A stretch of DNA of 64,000 nt from Kluyvera intermedia (GCF_021440345.1 NZ_JAKCNS010000016.1:28243-92242), one strand, 5' to 3'; counted from the first letter of the stretch, positions 44,041 to 52,556 are shown. Translations and numbers: made by a program. Notes: generated by a model from the letters alone, not told the origin.

Positions 44041-44152
44041 AATGTCGCAGATTTGTAACCAGGTCACAGAAGTTTCATTGCTACAAAGGGATTGCGAAAT
44101 TATAATAAAAACCGGTTCTAATATTTATAAAACAGTTGCGATGAGGTGATAA

Positions 44153-44944
44153 ATGTCAGCAGCGGATTTGGACAAACAGCCAGATTCTGTCTCTTCGGTA
44201 CTAAAGGTTTTTGGTATCCTGCAGGCACTTGGCGAAGAACGCGAAATCGGCATTACTGAACTTTCGCAGCGCGTCATGATGTCAAAAAGCACCGTTTATC
44301 GCTTTTTGCAGACCATGAAATCATTGGGGTACGTTGCCCAGGAAGGGGAATCCGAAAAGTATTCGCTCACGCTGAAGCTGTTTGAGTTGGGTGCTCGCGC
44401 ATTACAGAACGTTGATTTGATCCGCAGTGCGGATATTCAGATGCGTGAACTCTCTCGTCTGACTAAAGAAACGGTTCACCTGGGTGCGTTGGATGAAGAC
44501 AGCATCGTCTACATTCATAAGATTGATTCCATGTACAACCTGCGCATGTACTCTCGCGTAGGTCGCCGTAACCCGTTGTACAGTACGGCAATTGGTAAAG
44601 TGTTGCTGGCCTGGCGTGAAACTGACGAAGTGCGTCAGATCCTCGAAGGCGTAGAATATAAGTGCAGCACCGACCGCACCATTGCCAATACTGATGAGCT
44701 GATCACCGTGCTTGAACAGGTGCGTAAGCAAGGGTATGGGGAAGATAACGAAGAGCAGGAAGAAGGGCTGCGTTGTATCGGCGTACCGGTATTTGACCGC
44801 TTTGGCGTGGTCATCGCTGGGTTGAGTATCTCTTTCCCTACGCTGCGCTTCTCTGAAGAGCGTCTGCATGAGTATGTGGAGATGCTGCATACGGCGGCAC
44901 GTAAAATTTCAGAGCAGATGGGCTATAACGATTACCCATTCTGA
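44153..44944 (+). CDS. kdgR: IclR-family repressor KdgR
   Basis: Represses pectin, hexuronate and KDG catabolism genes, including eda and kdgT in E. coli; 2-keto-3-deoxygluconate releases it. 263 residues. An N-terminal winged helix (about 20-80, GITELSQRVMMSKSTVYRFLQT) is followed by the IclR effector domain (about 100-255, YSTAIGKVLLAW, EEQEEGLRCIGVPVFD, VIAGLSISFP). The uronate-polysaccharide genes at 60.4-63.6 kb are natural candidates for its regulon. Confidence 0.97.
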   Translation: MSAADLDKQPDSVSSVLKVFGILQALGEEREIGITELSQRVMMSKSTVYRFLQTMKSLGYVAQEGESEKYSLTLKLFELGARALQNVDLIRSADIQMRELSRLTKETVHLGALDEDSIVYIHKIDSMYNLRMYSRVGRRNPLYSTAIGKVLLAWRETDEVRQILEGVEYKCSTDRTIANTDELITVLEQVRKQGYGEDNEEQEEGLRCIGVPVFDRFGVVIAGLSISFPTLRFSEERLHEYVEMLHTAARKISEQMGYNDYPF

Positions 44945-44954
44945 GTCTGACAAT

Positions 44955-44985
44955 AAAAAGCCCGGCGATGACCGGGCTTTTTTTT
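44955..44985. terminator. Terminator between kdgR and yobH
   Basis: AAAAAGCCCGG pairs with CCGGGCTTTTT (GCCCGG 44960-44965, CCGGGC 44972-44977), followed by T8; suited to both convergent genes. Confidence 0.92.
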
Positions 44986-44994
44986 CATCTTTTT

Positions 44995-45234
44995 TTAACC
45001 TTCATCGATGACGCTGGTGCTTTTACGCAGCAGTGGGCAGCTTGAGCGGCCAACGATGCCGTTGTCCCCGTGCAGGTAAAACGCAGTACTGAATCCCTGA
45101 GCCGTCAGATACTTACACTGTAACCCTAAGCCTCCGGCGGTCTTCTGGCTGCCTGCCAGTACGCCGTACCCGCTCAGGAGAACGCCAATACCGACGATAA
45201 CCAAAAAGATGACGGTTCTGATAAACAGGCGCAT
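44995..45234 (-). CDS. yobH: Small exported or membrane protein YobH
   Basis: 79 residues with one N-terminal hydrophobic segment (MRLFIRTVIFLVIVGIGVLLSGYGVL), either a signal peptide or an anchor. The rest contains two Cys (GLQCKYLTA and SSCPLLRKS) that could form a disulfide in the periplasm. Conserved in enterobacteria, function unknown. Convergent with kdgR, divergent from mgrB. Confidence 0.92.
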   Translation of the reverse strand: MRLFIRTVIFLVIVGIGVLLSGYGVLAGSQKTAGGLGLQCKYLTAQGFSTAFYLHGDNGIVGRSSCPLLRKSTSVIDEG

Positions 45235-45331
45235 AAGAATTCCTCTTCTATTATTTGTTTCATCAATACTACGTTACTTCGATAACCGATTGACACAAGT
45301 CTATGATTCCTAAAAGCACCAGATGCTATTA

Positions 45332-45348
45332 CAGTTAGCCGCGGTTTA
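45332..45348 (+). promoter_or_regulatory. PhoP box of mgrB
   Basis: CAGTTA-GCCGC-GGTTTA has the direct-repeat layout of the PhoP box (GGTTTA-N5-GGTTTA) with the second half perfect. It lies about 55 bp before the mgrB start, with a -10-like TAGCAT at 45353-45358 in place. The -10 sits inside a 14-bp palindrome, GTTAGCATGCTAAC (45351-45364). Confidence 0.65.
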
Positions 45349-45402
45349 AGGTTAGCATGCTAACTTGGTTGCATCTGAATAAGAAGTCATGCGGAGAGTG
45401 GA

Positions 45403-45546
45403 GTGAAAAAGTTTCGGTGGGTATTATTGATACTCGTGATTGCTGCTTGCTTACTGCTGTGGACGCAAATGATCAACGTAATGTGCGATCAGGACGTTCA
45501 ATTTTTCAGCGGTATTTGCAGTATCAACAGGTTTATACCCTGGTAA
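45403..45546 (+). CDS. mgrB: PhoQ inhibitor MgrB
   Basis: Inner-membrane feedback inhibitor of the PhoQ sensor kinase; its loss raises polymyxin resistance in related species. 47 residues, starting at GTG 45403 after GGAGAG. One membrane segment ([20 protein letters not shown]) is followed by a short periplasmic part with the functional Cys pair in [16 protein letters not shown] and the ending RFIPW. Intact here, with no insertion. yebO lies 73 bp downstream. Confidence 0.97.
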   Translation: MKKFRWVLLILVIAACLLLWTQMINVMCDQDVQFFSGICSINRFIPW

Positions 45547-45619
45547 AACATTTTTACTGGCAGCGATTTCCTTCCGTAGTGTGAGTGGTAGAATAGATCG
45601 TTCCTTTTGAGGTGGTAAA

Positions 45620-45913
45620 ATGAGTGATCTTGTAAGTTCTGGGGCATTAAATCTGGTTTCTCTGGCGTTATCCTTCCTTCTGCTATTAGTCGGTCTGGTT
45701 TTGTGGTTTTTTGTGAACCGCGCCAGCTCACGTACTAATGAGCAAATCGAACTCCTTGAAGCACTGCTCGATCAGCAAAAGCGCCAGAATGCGCTGTTGC
45801 GTCGGTTGTGTGAGGCAAGTGAGCCAGAGAAAAAAGAAGAAGAAGCACCAAAAACTGAAGTAGTAGAAGACAATAACGAAGATGATTTTATTCGCCTGGT
45901 CGCAGAGCGGTAA
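45620..45913 (+). CDS. yebO: Small membrane protein YebO
   Basis: 97 residues. One N-terminal transmembrane segment (about 12-34, VSLALSFLLLLVGLVLWFFV) is followed by a cytoplasmic coiled-coil-like helix (RTNEQIELLEALLDQQKRQNALLRRLCE) and a very acidic tail (EKKEEEAPKTEVVEDNNEDD). Conserved in enterobacteria; function unknown. It shares orientation with mgrB and may be cotranscribed. SD GAGGTGG precedes the ATG. Confidence 0.93.
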   Translation: MSDLVSSGALNLVSLALSFLLLLVGLVLWFFVNRASSRTNEQIELLEALLDQQKRQNALLRRLCEASEPEKKEEEAPKTEVVEDNNEDDFIRLVAER

Positions 45914-46607
45914 TCTCGTTGTATGACGACTCCAGGCAGCCTGTGATAGGCTGCCGGACGAAATCCGATGCCCTTTCCCGATGCGTCTCCCCGTGTTCCT
46001 CTGGTCGATGACTTCCCTGCGCGCAATGTCGGGCAATCTATAACGATTTGTTATTGTTATTAGCCTGCGATTGGTGAGTTTAATTTACGACGGATATATT
46101 ATGGCTCGAATTAGCATAGTATCGCTGCTTAATTAATAGCCGGATAATCTGCATTTAATTAGCGAAACGTTTTTATTGCGCCGTTATGAGGCAGTGTCAC
46201 AAAATTTTCATTATTTTAGTGCACACTCGATGCGTTATTAACCAGATTGCCCGTGTAAGTTCTCCATGTAAATGCGCCGCGCTTATAACTTCCAGCAAAA
46301 GGCATGTGAAAAAGTTATAGCGAAAATATATCTAACGATATATAGAAAGATGAAGCATTTGGATGAGTCTGAACACAGATTAAATGTGGGGCTATGTTAA
46401 AAAAGTCTTACGTTACCGTAATCTAGGTCACATTTAAGATCTGCTAACATCCCGCGAGTACGATGCTTCAGGGCGTACAGATGCGTGGGCGGACCAATGA
46501 TTTGTTAGGATTTGTGCGGCTGATCGAGACACGTTTAAAAATGGCTTGCCATTAATTACGTTGTATGTGATAACACGTTTTGGGTTAAACGAGGTACAGT
46601 TCTGTTT
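45914..46607 (+). other. Long intergenic region and leader before yobF-cspC
   Basis: 694 bp with no believable gene. It begins with a hairpin after yebO (GGCAGCC/GGCTGCC, about 45936-45955). The middle is AT-rich, and the last 200 bp are probably the long 5' leader of yobF-cspC, as in E. coli. A frame on the minus strand (46434-46703) is not supported by any feature. No known riboswitch or sRNA was recognised. Confidence 0.5.
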
Positions 46608-46724
46608 ATGTATGGCATTATCAGTAAAGAAGTTCTGAGTAAACACGTTGACGTTGAATACCGCTTCTCTGCCGAACCTTATATTAGTGCCGCATGCAGT
46701 CATGTCTCAGTTTTATCTATATGA
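46608..46724 (+). CDS. yobF: Small protein YobF
   Basis: Stress-induced small protein translated upstream of cspC. 38 residues, [20 protein letters not shown]...VSVLSI. E. coli YobF has about 47 residues as I recall; here the frame stops after VLSI, so the basic C-terminal tail (LRAKKTI-like) is missing. The N-terminal two thirds are nearly identical to E. coli. cspC begins 42 bp later in the same transcript. Confidence 0.88.
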   Translation: MYGIISKEVLSKHVDVEYRFSAEPYISAACSHVSVLSI

Positions 46725-46766
46725 AAACGCCTGCGGGCGCAGAAAACACTCTAAGGAATTTTGCAA

Positions 46767-46976
46767 ATGGCAAAGATTAAAGGTCAAGTTAAGTGGTTCA
46801 ACGAGTCTAAAGGTTTTGGCTTCATTACTCCTGCTGATGGCAGCAAAGATGTATTCGTACATTTCTCTGCAATCCAGGGTAACGGCTTCAAAACTCTGGC
46901 TGAAGGCCAGAACGTTGAGTTCGAAATTCAGGACGGCCAGAAAGGCCCAGCGGCTGTTAACGTAACCGCTATCTGA
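46767..46976 (+). CDS. cspC: Cold-shock-family protein CspC
   Basis: Constitutive cold-shock-domain protein that binds single-stranded RNA, melts secondary structure and acts as an antiterminator; it also stabilises rpoS mRNA in E. coli. 69 residues, apparently identical to E. coli CspC. RNP1 is KGFGFIT and RNP2 is VFVHFSA. The ATG at 46767 after AAGGAA is chosen over a TTG two codons earlier. Terminator follows at 47026. Confidence 0.97.
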
Positions 46977-47025
46977 TTCGACAATCACTGATCTTGCGGC
47001 GCGTCAGCGCATCATTATCAGATAT

Positions 47026-47055
47026 AAAGCCTCGCGAATGCGGGGCTTTATCATT
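47026..47055 (+). terminator. Terminator after cspC
   Basis: AAAGCCTCGC (47026-47035) pairs with GCGGGGCTTT (47040-47049) with one G-T pair, followed by ATCATTTTT. Confidence 0.8.
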
Positions 47056-47146
47056 TTTAGCCCGGCCATTTTTACCACCGCTTCGCCTTCCTCCCTTGCC
47101 TGAATAGCGGTACACTTTCGGCCTTTAAGATTATGCCGGAGTCGTT

Positions 47147-47953
47147 ATGTCCTACAGCTGTCCGCTCTGCCACGCGCCCCTAACGCGCAGCGGCAATAGT
47201 TACCTTTGCCCACAGCGTCATCAGTTTGACCAGGCAAAAGAGGGCTACGTCAATCTCCTGCCGGTACAGCATAAGCGTTCCCGCGATCCGGGAGACAGTG
47301 CGGAAATGATGCAGGCACGGCGCGCGTTTCTGGATGCCGGGCATTATCAGCCGTTACGCGATGCCGTCAGCGCGAAGCTAAACGCGATTAAACCTGAACA
47401 TCTGCTGGATATTGGCTGCGGGGAAGGGTACTACACGCACGCCTTTGCTGCTGTAGCAAAAGAAACCTGGGGGCTGGATGTCTCTAAAACGGCAGTTCGC
47501 TATGGCGCGAAGCGTTATCCGCAGGTGAACTTCTGCGTGGCGTCAAGCCAGCGTTTGCCATTTGATGACGTCAGCATGGATGCGGTGATACGCATTTATG
47601 CCCCCTGCAATCCTGCGGAACTTAAGCGCGTGGTCAAACCAGGCGGCTGGGTGATAACGGTCACGCCGGGCCCGCGTCATCTTCTCGAAATGAAAGGGTT
47701 GATTTACAACGAAGTGCAGCTACATGCGCCGCATTCTGAGGTAATAGACGGTTTTACCTTGCAAAGCCACGAGGCGATAGCCTATCCGATGCAGTTAAGC
47801 GGTGACGAAGCGGTGACGCTTTTGCAGATGACGCCGTTTGCATGGCGGGCAAAACCAGAGGTGTGGGAAACGCTGAAGCAGAGTGAGCGGTTCGATTGCC
47901 AGACGGATTTCGCGATTCACGCCTGGCAAAGAGAGAACGATTACCCCATGTAG
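47147..47953 (+). CDS. rlmA: 23S rRNA m1G745 methyltransferase RlmA
   Basis: Methylates N1 of G745 in helix 35 of 23S rRNA. 268 residues. The N-terminal zinc finger has the ligands CPLCHAPL...[10 protein letters not shown] (Cys5, Cys8, Cys21, His25 type); the SAM domain has [15 protein letters not shown] near residue 90 and [16 protein letters not shown] near 150. The last 13 bp overlap the convergent mntP 3' end. Confidence 0.96.
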   Translation: MSYSCPLCHAPLTRSGNSYLCPQRHQFDQAKEGYVNLLPVQHKRSRDPGDSAEMMQARRAFLDAGHYQPLRDAVSAKLNAIKPEHLLDIGCGEGYYTHAFAAVAKETWGLDVSKTAVRYGAKRYPQVNFCVASSQRLPFDDVSMDAVIRIYAPCNPAELKRVVKPGGWVITVTPGPRHLLEMKGLIYNEVQLHAPHSEVIDGFTLQSHEAIAYPMQLSGDEAVTLLQMTPFAWRAKPEVWETLKQSERFDCQTDFAIHAWQRENDYPM

Positions 47954-48510
47954 TGCGCGTAGAGGATCTGCGCGCCAATGGCGATTAACACGATACCACC
48001 GAGAATTTCCGCCCGTTTGCCAAGCAGCGGGCCAATGTAACGCCCGACCATCATTCCCAGCGTCGACATAATAAAGGTCGCACAACCAATCGCAAAAGCG
48101 GTAGCCAGAATATTGACCTGCAGGAATGCCAGACCTACACCGACGGCCATCGCATCAAGGCTGGTGGCAATGGCCGTCGTGACCAGAAGCCAGAAACCGT
48201 GACGACGTGGCGCCTCTTTATCTTCTTCACCATCATCACCGCGGAAACCTTCGATGACCATTCGCCCGCCGAGGAAAATCAGCAGCGCGAAGGCGACCCA
48301 ATGGCTCCACTCCATCACGAATTGACTGGCGAGCATTCCCAGGCCCCAGCCAATGAGCGGCGTCAGCATTTCGATCACGCCAAAAATCAGACCGGTACGC
48401 AGGGCTTCAGAAAACTTAGGTTTATTGAGCGTCGCGCCTTTACCGATTGATGCAGCAAACGCGTCCATCGACATGCCAAAGGCAAGAAGAATTGTTGCGG
48501 TTAAATTCAT
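47941..48510 (-). CDS. mntP: Manganese exporter MntP
   Basis: Inner-membrane Mn2+ efflux protein of 189 residues with six predicted membrane segments. The two conserved acidic helix motifs are seen: [14 protein letters not shown] near 13 and [14 protein letters not shown] near 115. Translation and probably transcription depend on the Mn-sensing yybP-ykoY riboswitch in its leader. Its 3' end overlaps the rlmA 3' end by 13 bp. Confidence 0.96.
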   Translation of the reverse strand: MNLTATILLAFGMSMDAFAASIGKGATLNKPKFSEALRTGLIFGVIEMLTPLIGWGLGMLASQFVMEWSHWVAFALLIFLGGRMVIEGFRGDDGEEDKEAPRRHGFWLLVTTAIATSLDAMAVGVGLAFLQVNILATAFAIGCATFIMSTLGMMVGRYIGPLLGKRAEILGGIVLIAIGAQILYAHYMG

Positions 48511-48569
48511 GAAGATGTCCAGACCGGGAAGTTTCCATATGACACATTACTGCCCCCAGTAATCAGCAG

Positions 48570-48692
48570 TGAATGCGTCTATGGTCTCGCTTGACTACGA
48601 TGTGTAATCCGTACGCACCACGTTTTTCAACGAGTATGTTGACACGTACATTTCCAAGGGATGGAAATCAGCTACTCCCCAACGACGGGCGC
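48570..48692 (-). promoter_or_regulatory. yybP-ykoY manganese riboswitch of mntP
   Basis: Read on the minus strand, the leader has the two conserved internal-loop motifs of this riboswitch class: TTGGGGAGTAGCTG (about 48668-48685) and GTCAACATACTCG, followed by GCGAGACC (48581-48588). The flanking CGTC/GACG can close P1. It lies 60-180 bases before the mntP ATG. Limits are approximate. Confidence 0.88.
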
Positions 48693-48826
48693 AACCTTAA
48701 CATATTTTTATAATATAAAACAACAATTGCTATTGCTTATTTATTTGTTTGATGATAACGATTTTCATTTAGATTTATTGCGTAATCAAGAGGTTAAAAA
48801 ATATCGAAAGGTTATGCACAATAAAC

Positions 48827-48882
48827 ATAGCCAACGCTATAAGTTATCTGCTCTTAAATAGTACAGATATAGCGATGGCTAT
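48827..48882. repeat. Long inverted repeat between mntP leader and yobD
   Basis: ATAGCCAACGCTATA (48827-48841) and TATAGCGATGGCTAT (48868-48882) form a 15-bp inverted repeat with one mismatch and a 26-base loop. It ends 8 bp before the yobD stop. It could be the 3' hairpin of yobD on the minus strand, although no T-run follows. Confidence 0.6.
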
Positions 48883-48890
48883 ATTTTAAC

Positions 48891-49349
48891 CTATTGATTA
48901 TTAACGAGTAGGTTGTAGATCTTTTCCAGGTCGTCAATATTCTTGACGCGAACAAGCAGGCGACGCTTTTCTAATTGCATCACCAGTACGCCGTCTTCGG
49001 ATAAATTCATTTTTTGGATACGGCTATATTTTATCCACACATTACCAAAGAAGAAGCCTTCCGTTTTAAAGATGATTTTTGGGCTGCGGATCCAGAATAG
49101 ATAAAAACCCATCAATGCGAGTGCGCATAATAACCATGTGGTAATAAGCGCGCCGTGGCTGGTGACATTGTTGTATACCAGGATGACAATCAGCACGACG
49201 AAGATAACGCTGTCTACGCGACCAGGGCGCAGGAGAGGGACGGCGAGCAGGGTGGTGCCATGACGGCGGGGCATGATGAACTGGTCATAAATAGCGAAAG
49301 CCAGTAGTGCGACGATGAAAAGGACCAGTACTAGATCCGTTATGGACAT
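48891..49349 (-). CDS. yobD: DUF986 inner-membrane protein YobD
   Basis: 152 residues, conserved in enterobacteria. Three hydrophobic segments at about 5-22, 45-62 and 68-88 are followed by a soluble C-terminal domain ([28 protein letters not shown]). Function unknown. It lies just downstream of manXYZ on the same strand, behind a strong terminator, so read-through would be needed for common expression. Confidence 0.93.
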   Translation of the reverse strand: MSITDLVLVLFIVALLAFAIYDQFIMPRRHGTTLLAVPLLRPGRVDSVIFVVLIVILVYNNVTSHGALITTWLLCALALMGFYLFWIRSPKIIFKTEGFFFGNVWIKYSRIQKMNLSEDGVLVMQLEKRRLLVRVKNIDDLEKIYNLLVNNQ

Positions 49350-49362
49350 TAAGCCTCCAGAT

Positions 49363-49388
49363 AAAAAAACCGGGGGCAGGGCCCCCGG
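49363..49388 (-). terminator. Terminator of manXYZ
   Basis: CCGGGGGC (49370-49377) pairs with GCCCCCGG (49381-49388) with a 3-base loop; on the minus strand it is followed by TTTTTTT. It lies 14 bp after the manZ stop. Confidence 0.92.
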
Positions 49389-49401
49389 CGTACTTCAGAT
49401 A

Positions 49402-50253
49402 TTACAGACCCAGCAGGCCGACAGCGTAGCCCGCGATACCGATGACGAAGAAGCCAACGATGATCCACAGGGCGTTAACTTTCTTACGCAGCAGCCACAT
49501 ACAGGCGAAGGTCAGCAGCAGAGGAACCAGGCCCGGCATCAGCTGGTCAAGGATAGTCTGTACGGTGGTGACACGCGTTTGACCATCCTGACCGGTGATG
49601 GTCGAAACCACCAACGGGATATTCACGTGCGTCCACTTGTTAACCAATGCCCCCATGACAAACAGGCCGAGGATTGATGCCCCCTCAGTCAGTTTCTGCA
49701 GGAAGCCGCCGCCCATGTCCGAAACGATATCGATACCTTTACGATAACCGTAAGCCACACCGTAGTAACGGGTTGCCAGACGCACCAGGTTGAACAGGAT
49801 GAAGAACAGCAGTGGCCCAAGCAAGCTACCGCTCATCGCGATACCGGCACCCAGTGCTGCGAATACTGGACGTACGGTACCCCAGAAGATTGGGTCGCCC
49901 ACGCCAGCCAGCGGCCCCATCAGACCAACTTTGATACCGTTGATGGCAGCATCGTCGATCTCGGCACCGTTCGCACGCTGCTCTTCCATCGCCAGCGTAA
50001 CGCCCAGTACCGGCGCGGCTACGTATGGATGGGTGTTAAAGAATTCCAGGTGACGTTTGATGGCTTGCTTACGCGCATCGTTATTCTCTGGGTACAGGCG
50101 ACGAATCGCTGGCACCATAGAGAAACAGAAACCCAGCGCCTGCATACGTTCGAAGTTCCATGAACCCTGAAACAGGTTAGAACGAAGGAACACGCCACGA
50201 ATATCACTCGGAGTGAGTTTTTTCTCGGTGGTAGTTTTAGTCACATCAACCAT
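49402..50253 (-). CDS. manZ: Mannose PTS EIID component ManZ
   Basis: Membrane component EIID of the mannose/glucose/glucosamine phosphotransferase system. The ATG at 50253 (MVDVTKTTTEKKLTPSDIRG) gives 283 residues as in E. coli; a GTG three codons upstream is possible. Conserved stretches are FQGSWNFERMQALGFCFSM, GLMGPLAGVGDPIFWGT and a hydrophobic C-terminus ending VGLLGL. ManY and ManZ also serve as entry points for some phages and microcins. Confidence 0.96.
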   Translation of the reverse strand: MVDVTKTTTEKKLTPSDIRGVFLRSNLFQGSWNFERMQALGFCFSMVPAIRRLYPENNDARKQAIKRHLEFFNTHPYVAAPVLGVTLAMEEQRANGAEIDDAAINGIKVGLMGPLAGVGDPIFWGTVRPVFAALGAGIAMSGSLLGPLLFFILFNLVRLATRYYGVAYGYRKGIDIVSDMGGGFLQKLTEGASILGLFVMGALVNKWTHVNIPLVVSTITGQDGQTRVTTVQTILDQLMPGLVPLLLTFACMWLLRKKVNALWIIVGFFVIGIAGYAVGLLGL

Positions 50254-50265
50254 TTCGCTCACCTG

Positions 50266-51066
50266 TTAGTCCAATTCGTTATCAAGATCGTTAGAACCAG
50301 CGGCCTGAGCAGGGGCACCTGCAGCGCGGTTATATTTCGGGCTCAGCTGGATGTAGAGGATTGCCATTACCGCACCAATCACGCCCAGAGCAACCAGGTT
50401 AAAGTTAGTAAATGCAGCAGTGACGAAGCCGAGGTAGAAGAACGGCATCAGGTAGCCTGCGCGCATCATGTTGATGACCATCGCATAACCCACTACCACG
50501 ATCATACCACCGGCAATGTTCAGACCGCTGGTGACGACTTCTGGAATGGCGTTCAGCATGCTCTGAACTTCGCTGGTACCGACGGAGACCGCAACAATGA
50601 CTGCTGGAATAGCAATACGCATCGCCTGCAGGAACAGGGAAGAAACGTGAATCCACGACAGCGCCGTGAGGTTTCCGTTGTCTGCCGCTTTATCCGCTGC
50701 GTGCTGGAATGCAACAGTGATGGTACGAACGATAATGGTCAGAACCTGACCTGCTGCTGCCAGAGGGATAGCCAGGGCGATACCTGCGCCGATACCCTGA
50801 TGGCCTGCAATGACCAGAATGGTAGAAATAATAGAGGCTAGCGCGGCATCAGGCGCAACGGCTGCACCGATGTTCATCCAACCCAAGGCGATCATTTCCA
50901 GGGTACCACCGATGATAATACCGGTTTTCATATCCCCGAGAACGATACCGATCAGCGTACAGGCGACCAGCGGACGGTGGAACTGAAATTCATCGAGTAT
51001 CGACTCCATACCCGCAATACATGCGACGATGAACACCAGCACAATCTGAAGAGTGGTAATCTCCAT
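50266..51066 (-). CDS. manY: Mannose PTS EIIC component ManY
   Basis: Membrane channel component EIIC of the mannose PTS. 266 residues, highly hydrophobic with about seven to nine membrane segments; it begins MEITTLQIVLVFIVACIAGMESILDEFQFHRP, with GDMKTGIIIGGTLEMIALGWMNIGAAVAPDAAL. The gene order manX-manY-manZ with gaps of 60 and 12 bp matches a single transcript. In E. coli the sRNA SgrS represses manXYZ at sites in manX and manY. Confidence 0.96.
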   Translation of the reverse strand: MEITTLQIVLVFIVACIAGMESILDEFQFHRPLVACTLIGIVLGDMKTGIIIGGTLEMIALGWMNIGAAVAPDAALASIISTILVIAGHQGIGAGIALAIPLAAAGQVLTIIVRTITVAFQHAADKAADNGNLTALSWIHVSSLFLQAMRIAIPAVIVAVSVGTSEVQSMLNAIPEVVTSGLNIAGGMIVVVGYAMVINMMRAGYLMPFFYLGFVTAAFTNFNLVALGVIGAVMAILYIQLSPKYNRAAGAPAQAAGSNDLDNELD

Positions 51067-51126
51067 TGTACTTCTCCTATTGCTTATTCAGACTTAAGTG
51101 TGAAGGCTAAAACATTGCCAAATCAG

Positions 51127-52089
51127 TTATTTCGCTATTTTGGCAATCAGATCCATCATTTTCAGTTTCTGATCGGTGGAAACTTTACGGACTTCCAGCT
51201 CGATCCCACGTGCGTTCAGTTTGTTAAAGGCCTCAATATCCTTCTCGTCAACGGATACAGCATTGTTTACCTGGGTTTTACCCTGGCGGAACGCCATACC
51301 ACCAACGTTTATGGAGGTCACTTTCACGCCGCCTTCCACGATACGTTCAACGTCGGTCGGGTTGGTGAACAGCAGCATCACACGTTCACCCGCATATTTC
51401 GGGTTGTTGTAGACGCGGATCATTTTAGCGACATCGACAACGTGTGCCGTGACGCCAGGAGGTGCAACCTGAGTCAACAACGTTTTACGCACGGTATCAG
51501 CGGCCACTTCATCGCTGACCACAATAATGCGCGTAACGTTGGTTTCTTTGGTCCAGCGGGTGGCAACCTGCCCGTGAATTAAACGGTCATCAATACGTGC
51601 CAGGCCGATTTGCATGTAATCGTTTGGACCCATTGGCTTAGCAGGTGCTGCAGCTTTCGGCTTAACAGGTGCTGGAGCGGCTTTTTCAATCGGTTTCGCT
51701 TTCAGCGCTTTCACGCCTTCACGACCGGTTTCAACAGCCAGCGCCACCAACTCATCAAAGCTTGGGTTATCATCGCGAGACATAAAGGTTTCGACCAGCA
51801 TCGGTACGTTGACGCCAGCGATTACTTCATAGTTTTCTTTATCAACAACAATGCGGCTTGCCGCGTTGAATGGGCTACCGCCCCATGTATCGACCAGGAA
51901 CAATACGCCTTTACTGGTATCAAGCTTCGCCAGCTGTGCGGTGTATTTTTCGATTAACGTTTCTGCATTCTCGCCAGGCACGAAATCGATCCAGCCAACA
52001 TTTTCCTGCTCGCCCAACAGCATCTCTGCCGTTTTCAGCAGTTGCTCTGCTGCCCAACCATGTGTGCCTATTACAATAGCAATCGTCAC
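51127..52089 (-). CDS. manX: Mannose PTS EIIAB component ManX
   Basis: Cytoplasmic phosphotransfer protein of the mannose PTS, 320 residues. The IIA domain (about 1-135) has the phosphorylated His in VIGTHGWAAEQLL near residue 10. An Ala-Pro-Lys hinge follows (KAAPAPVKPKAAAPAKPMG, about 138-156), and then the IIB domain with its His in RIDDRLIHGQVATRW near 175. First gene of the operon; Mlc- and CRP-like sites lie upstream. Confidence 0.97.
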   Translation of the reverse strand: MTIAIVIGTHGWAAEQLLKTAEMLLGEQENVGWIDFVPGENAETLIEKYTAQLAKLDTSKGVLFLVDTWGGSPFNAASRIVVDKENYEVIAGVNVPMLVETFMSRDDNPSFDELVALAVETGREGVKALKAKPIEKAAPAPVKPKAAAPAKPMGPNDYMQIGLARIDDRLIHGQVATRWTKETNVTRIIVVSDEVAADTVRKTLLTQVAPPGVTAHVVDVAKMIRVYNNPKYAGERVMLLFTNPTDVERIVEGGVKVTSINVGGMAFRQGKTQVNNAVSVDEKDIEAFNKLNARGIELEVRKVSTDQKLKMMDLIAKIAK

Positions 52090-52231
52090 TTGCTACCTCC
52101 TTTTATTATGTGTGTATCAGTAGGGCTGATACCATATGAGCCGATGTCGTTACCGAATCGATTCAGACAAGGGTTAGAGAGATAAACCAATAGTTACCGA
52201 GAATTATTTTAGACAGTGAAAGAATATTTAA

Positions 52232-52290
52232 TGTGATGAAGATCCGTAATTTAGTTAAAGGGTTGCAATTATTTTGCGGCGTAAAAAATA
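52232..52290 (-). promoter_or_regulatory. Candidate CRP and Mlc/NagC-type sites upstream of manX
   Basis: TTATTTTGCGGCGTAAAAAATA (52269-52290) is an imperfect palindrome of the TTATTTT...AAAATAA type bound by Mlc and NagC. TGTGATGAAGATCCGT (52232-52247) has one perfect CRP half-site and a poor second. E. coli manXYZ is controlled by both proteins; these positions are inferred from motif only. Confidence 0.4.
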
Positions 52291-52346
52291 GCCTTACATT
52301 TTGCAAAGACTGGTAAATCTTTGCCAAAAATTCTCTTTATTTTGCT

Positions 52347-52556
52347 ATGTTAATGTTTCGTTTAATCACACAGGAGTATAGGGCATCAGCCCGTAGTATG
52401 GATCGTCACCGACGCCTTTTCGCATTTGCCCGCTTTTGCGGCACATCCCCCGGCCATGCGCGCCAACTTTTTCTATCGTCAGGTATCGTCTCGCTTAAAC
52501 ATGACATAGCGATGACCCGTCTTGTCTCTCGTTGGAGTGGTTTATGGAACTGTTAA
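52347..52556 (+). CDS. yoaL: Upstream ORF overlapping yoaE (YoaL-like)
   Basis: A 69-codon frame that starts at ATG 52347 (or a later ATG at 52398, MDRHRRLF) and ends TAA at 52556, 13 bp past the yoaE start. The product is Arg-rich ([25 protein letters not shown]) with no known domain. E. coli has an annotated small gene, yoaL, in this place as I recall. The overlap suggests translational coupling with yoaE. SD for the first ATG is poor. Confidence 0.5.
   Translation: MLMFRLITQEYRASARSMDRHRRLFAFARFCGTSPGHARQLFLSSGIVSLKHDIAMTRLVSRWSGLWNC

Noticed and set aside
46434..46703. 89-codon minus-strand frame over the yobF leader and gene
   Set aside because: Overlaps the conserved yobF on the opposite strand; no family, no start context.
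48661..48861. 66-codon frame on the plus strand over the mntP leader
   Set aside because: Lies opposite the riboswitch and in AT-rich intergenic DNA. No SD and no recognisable product.
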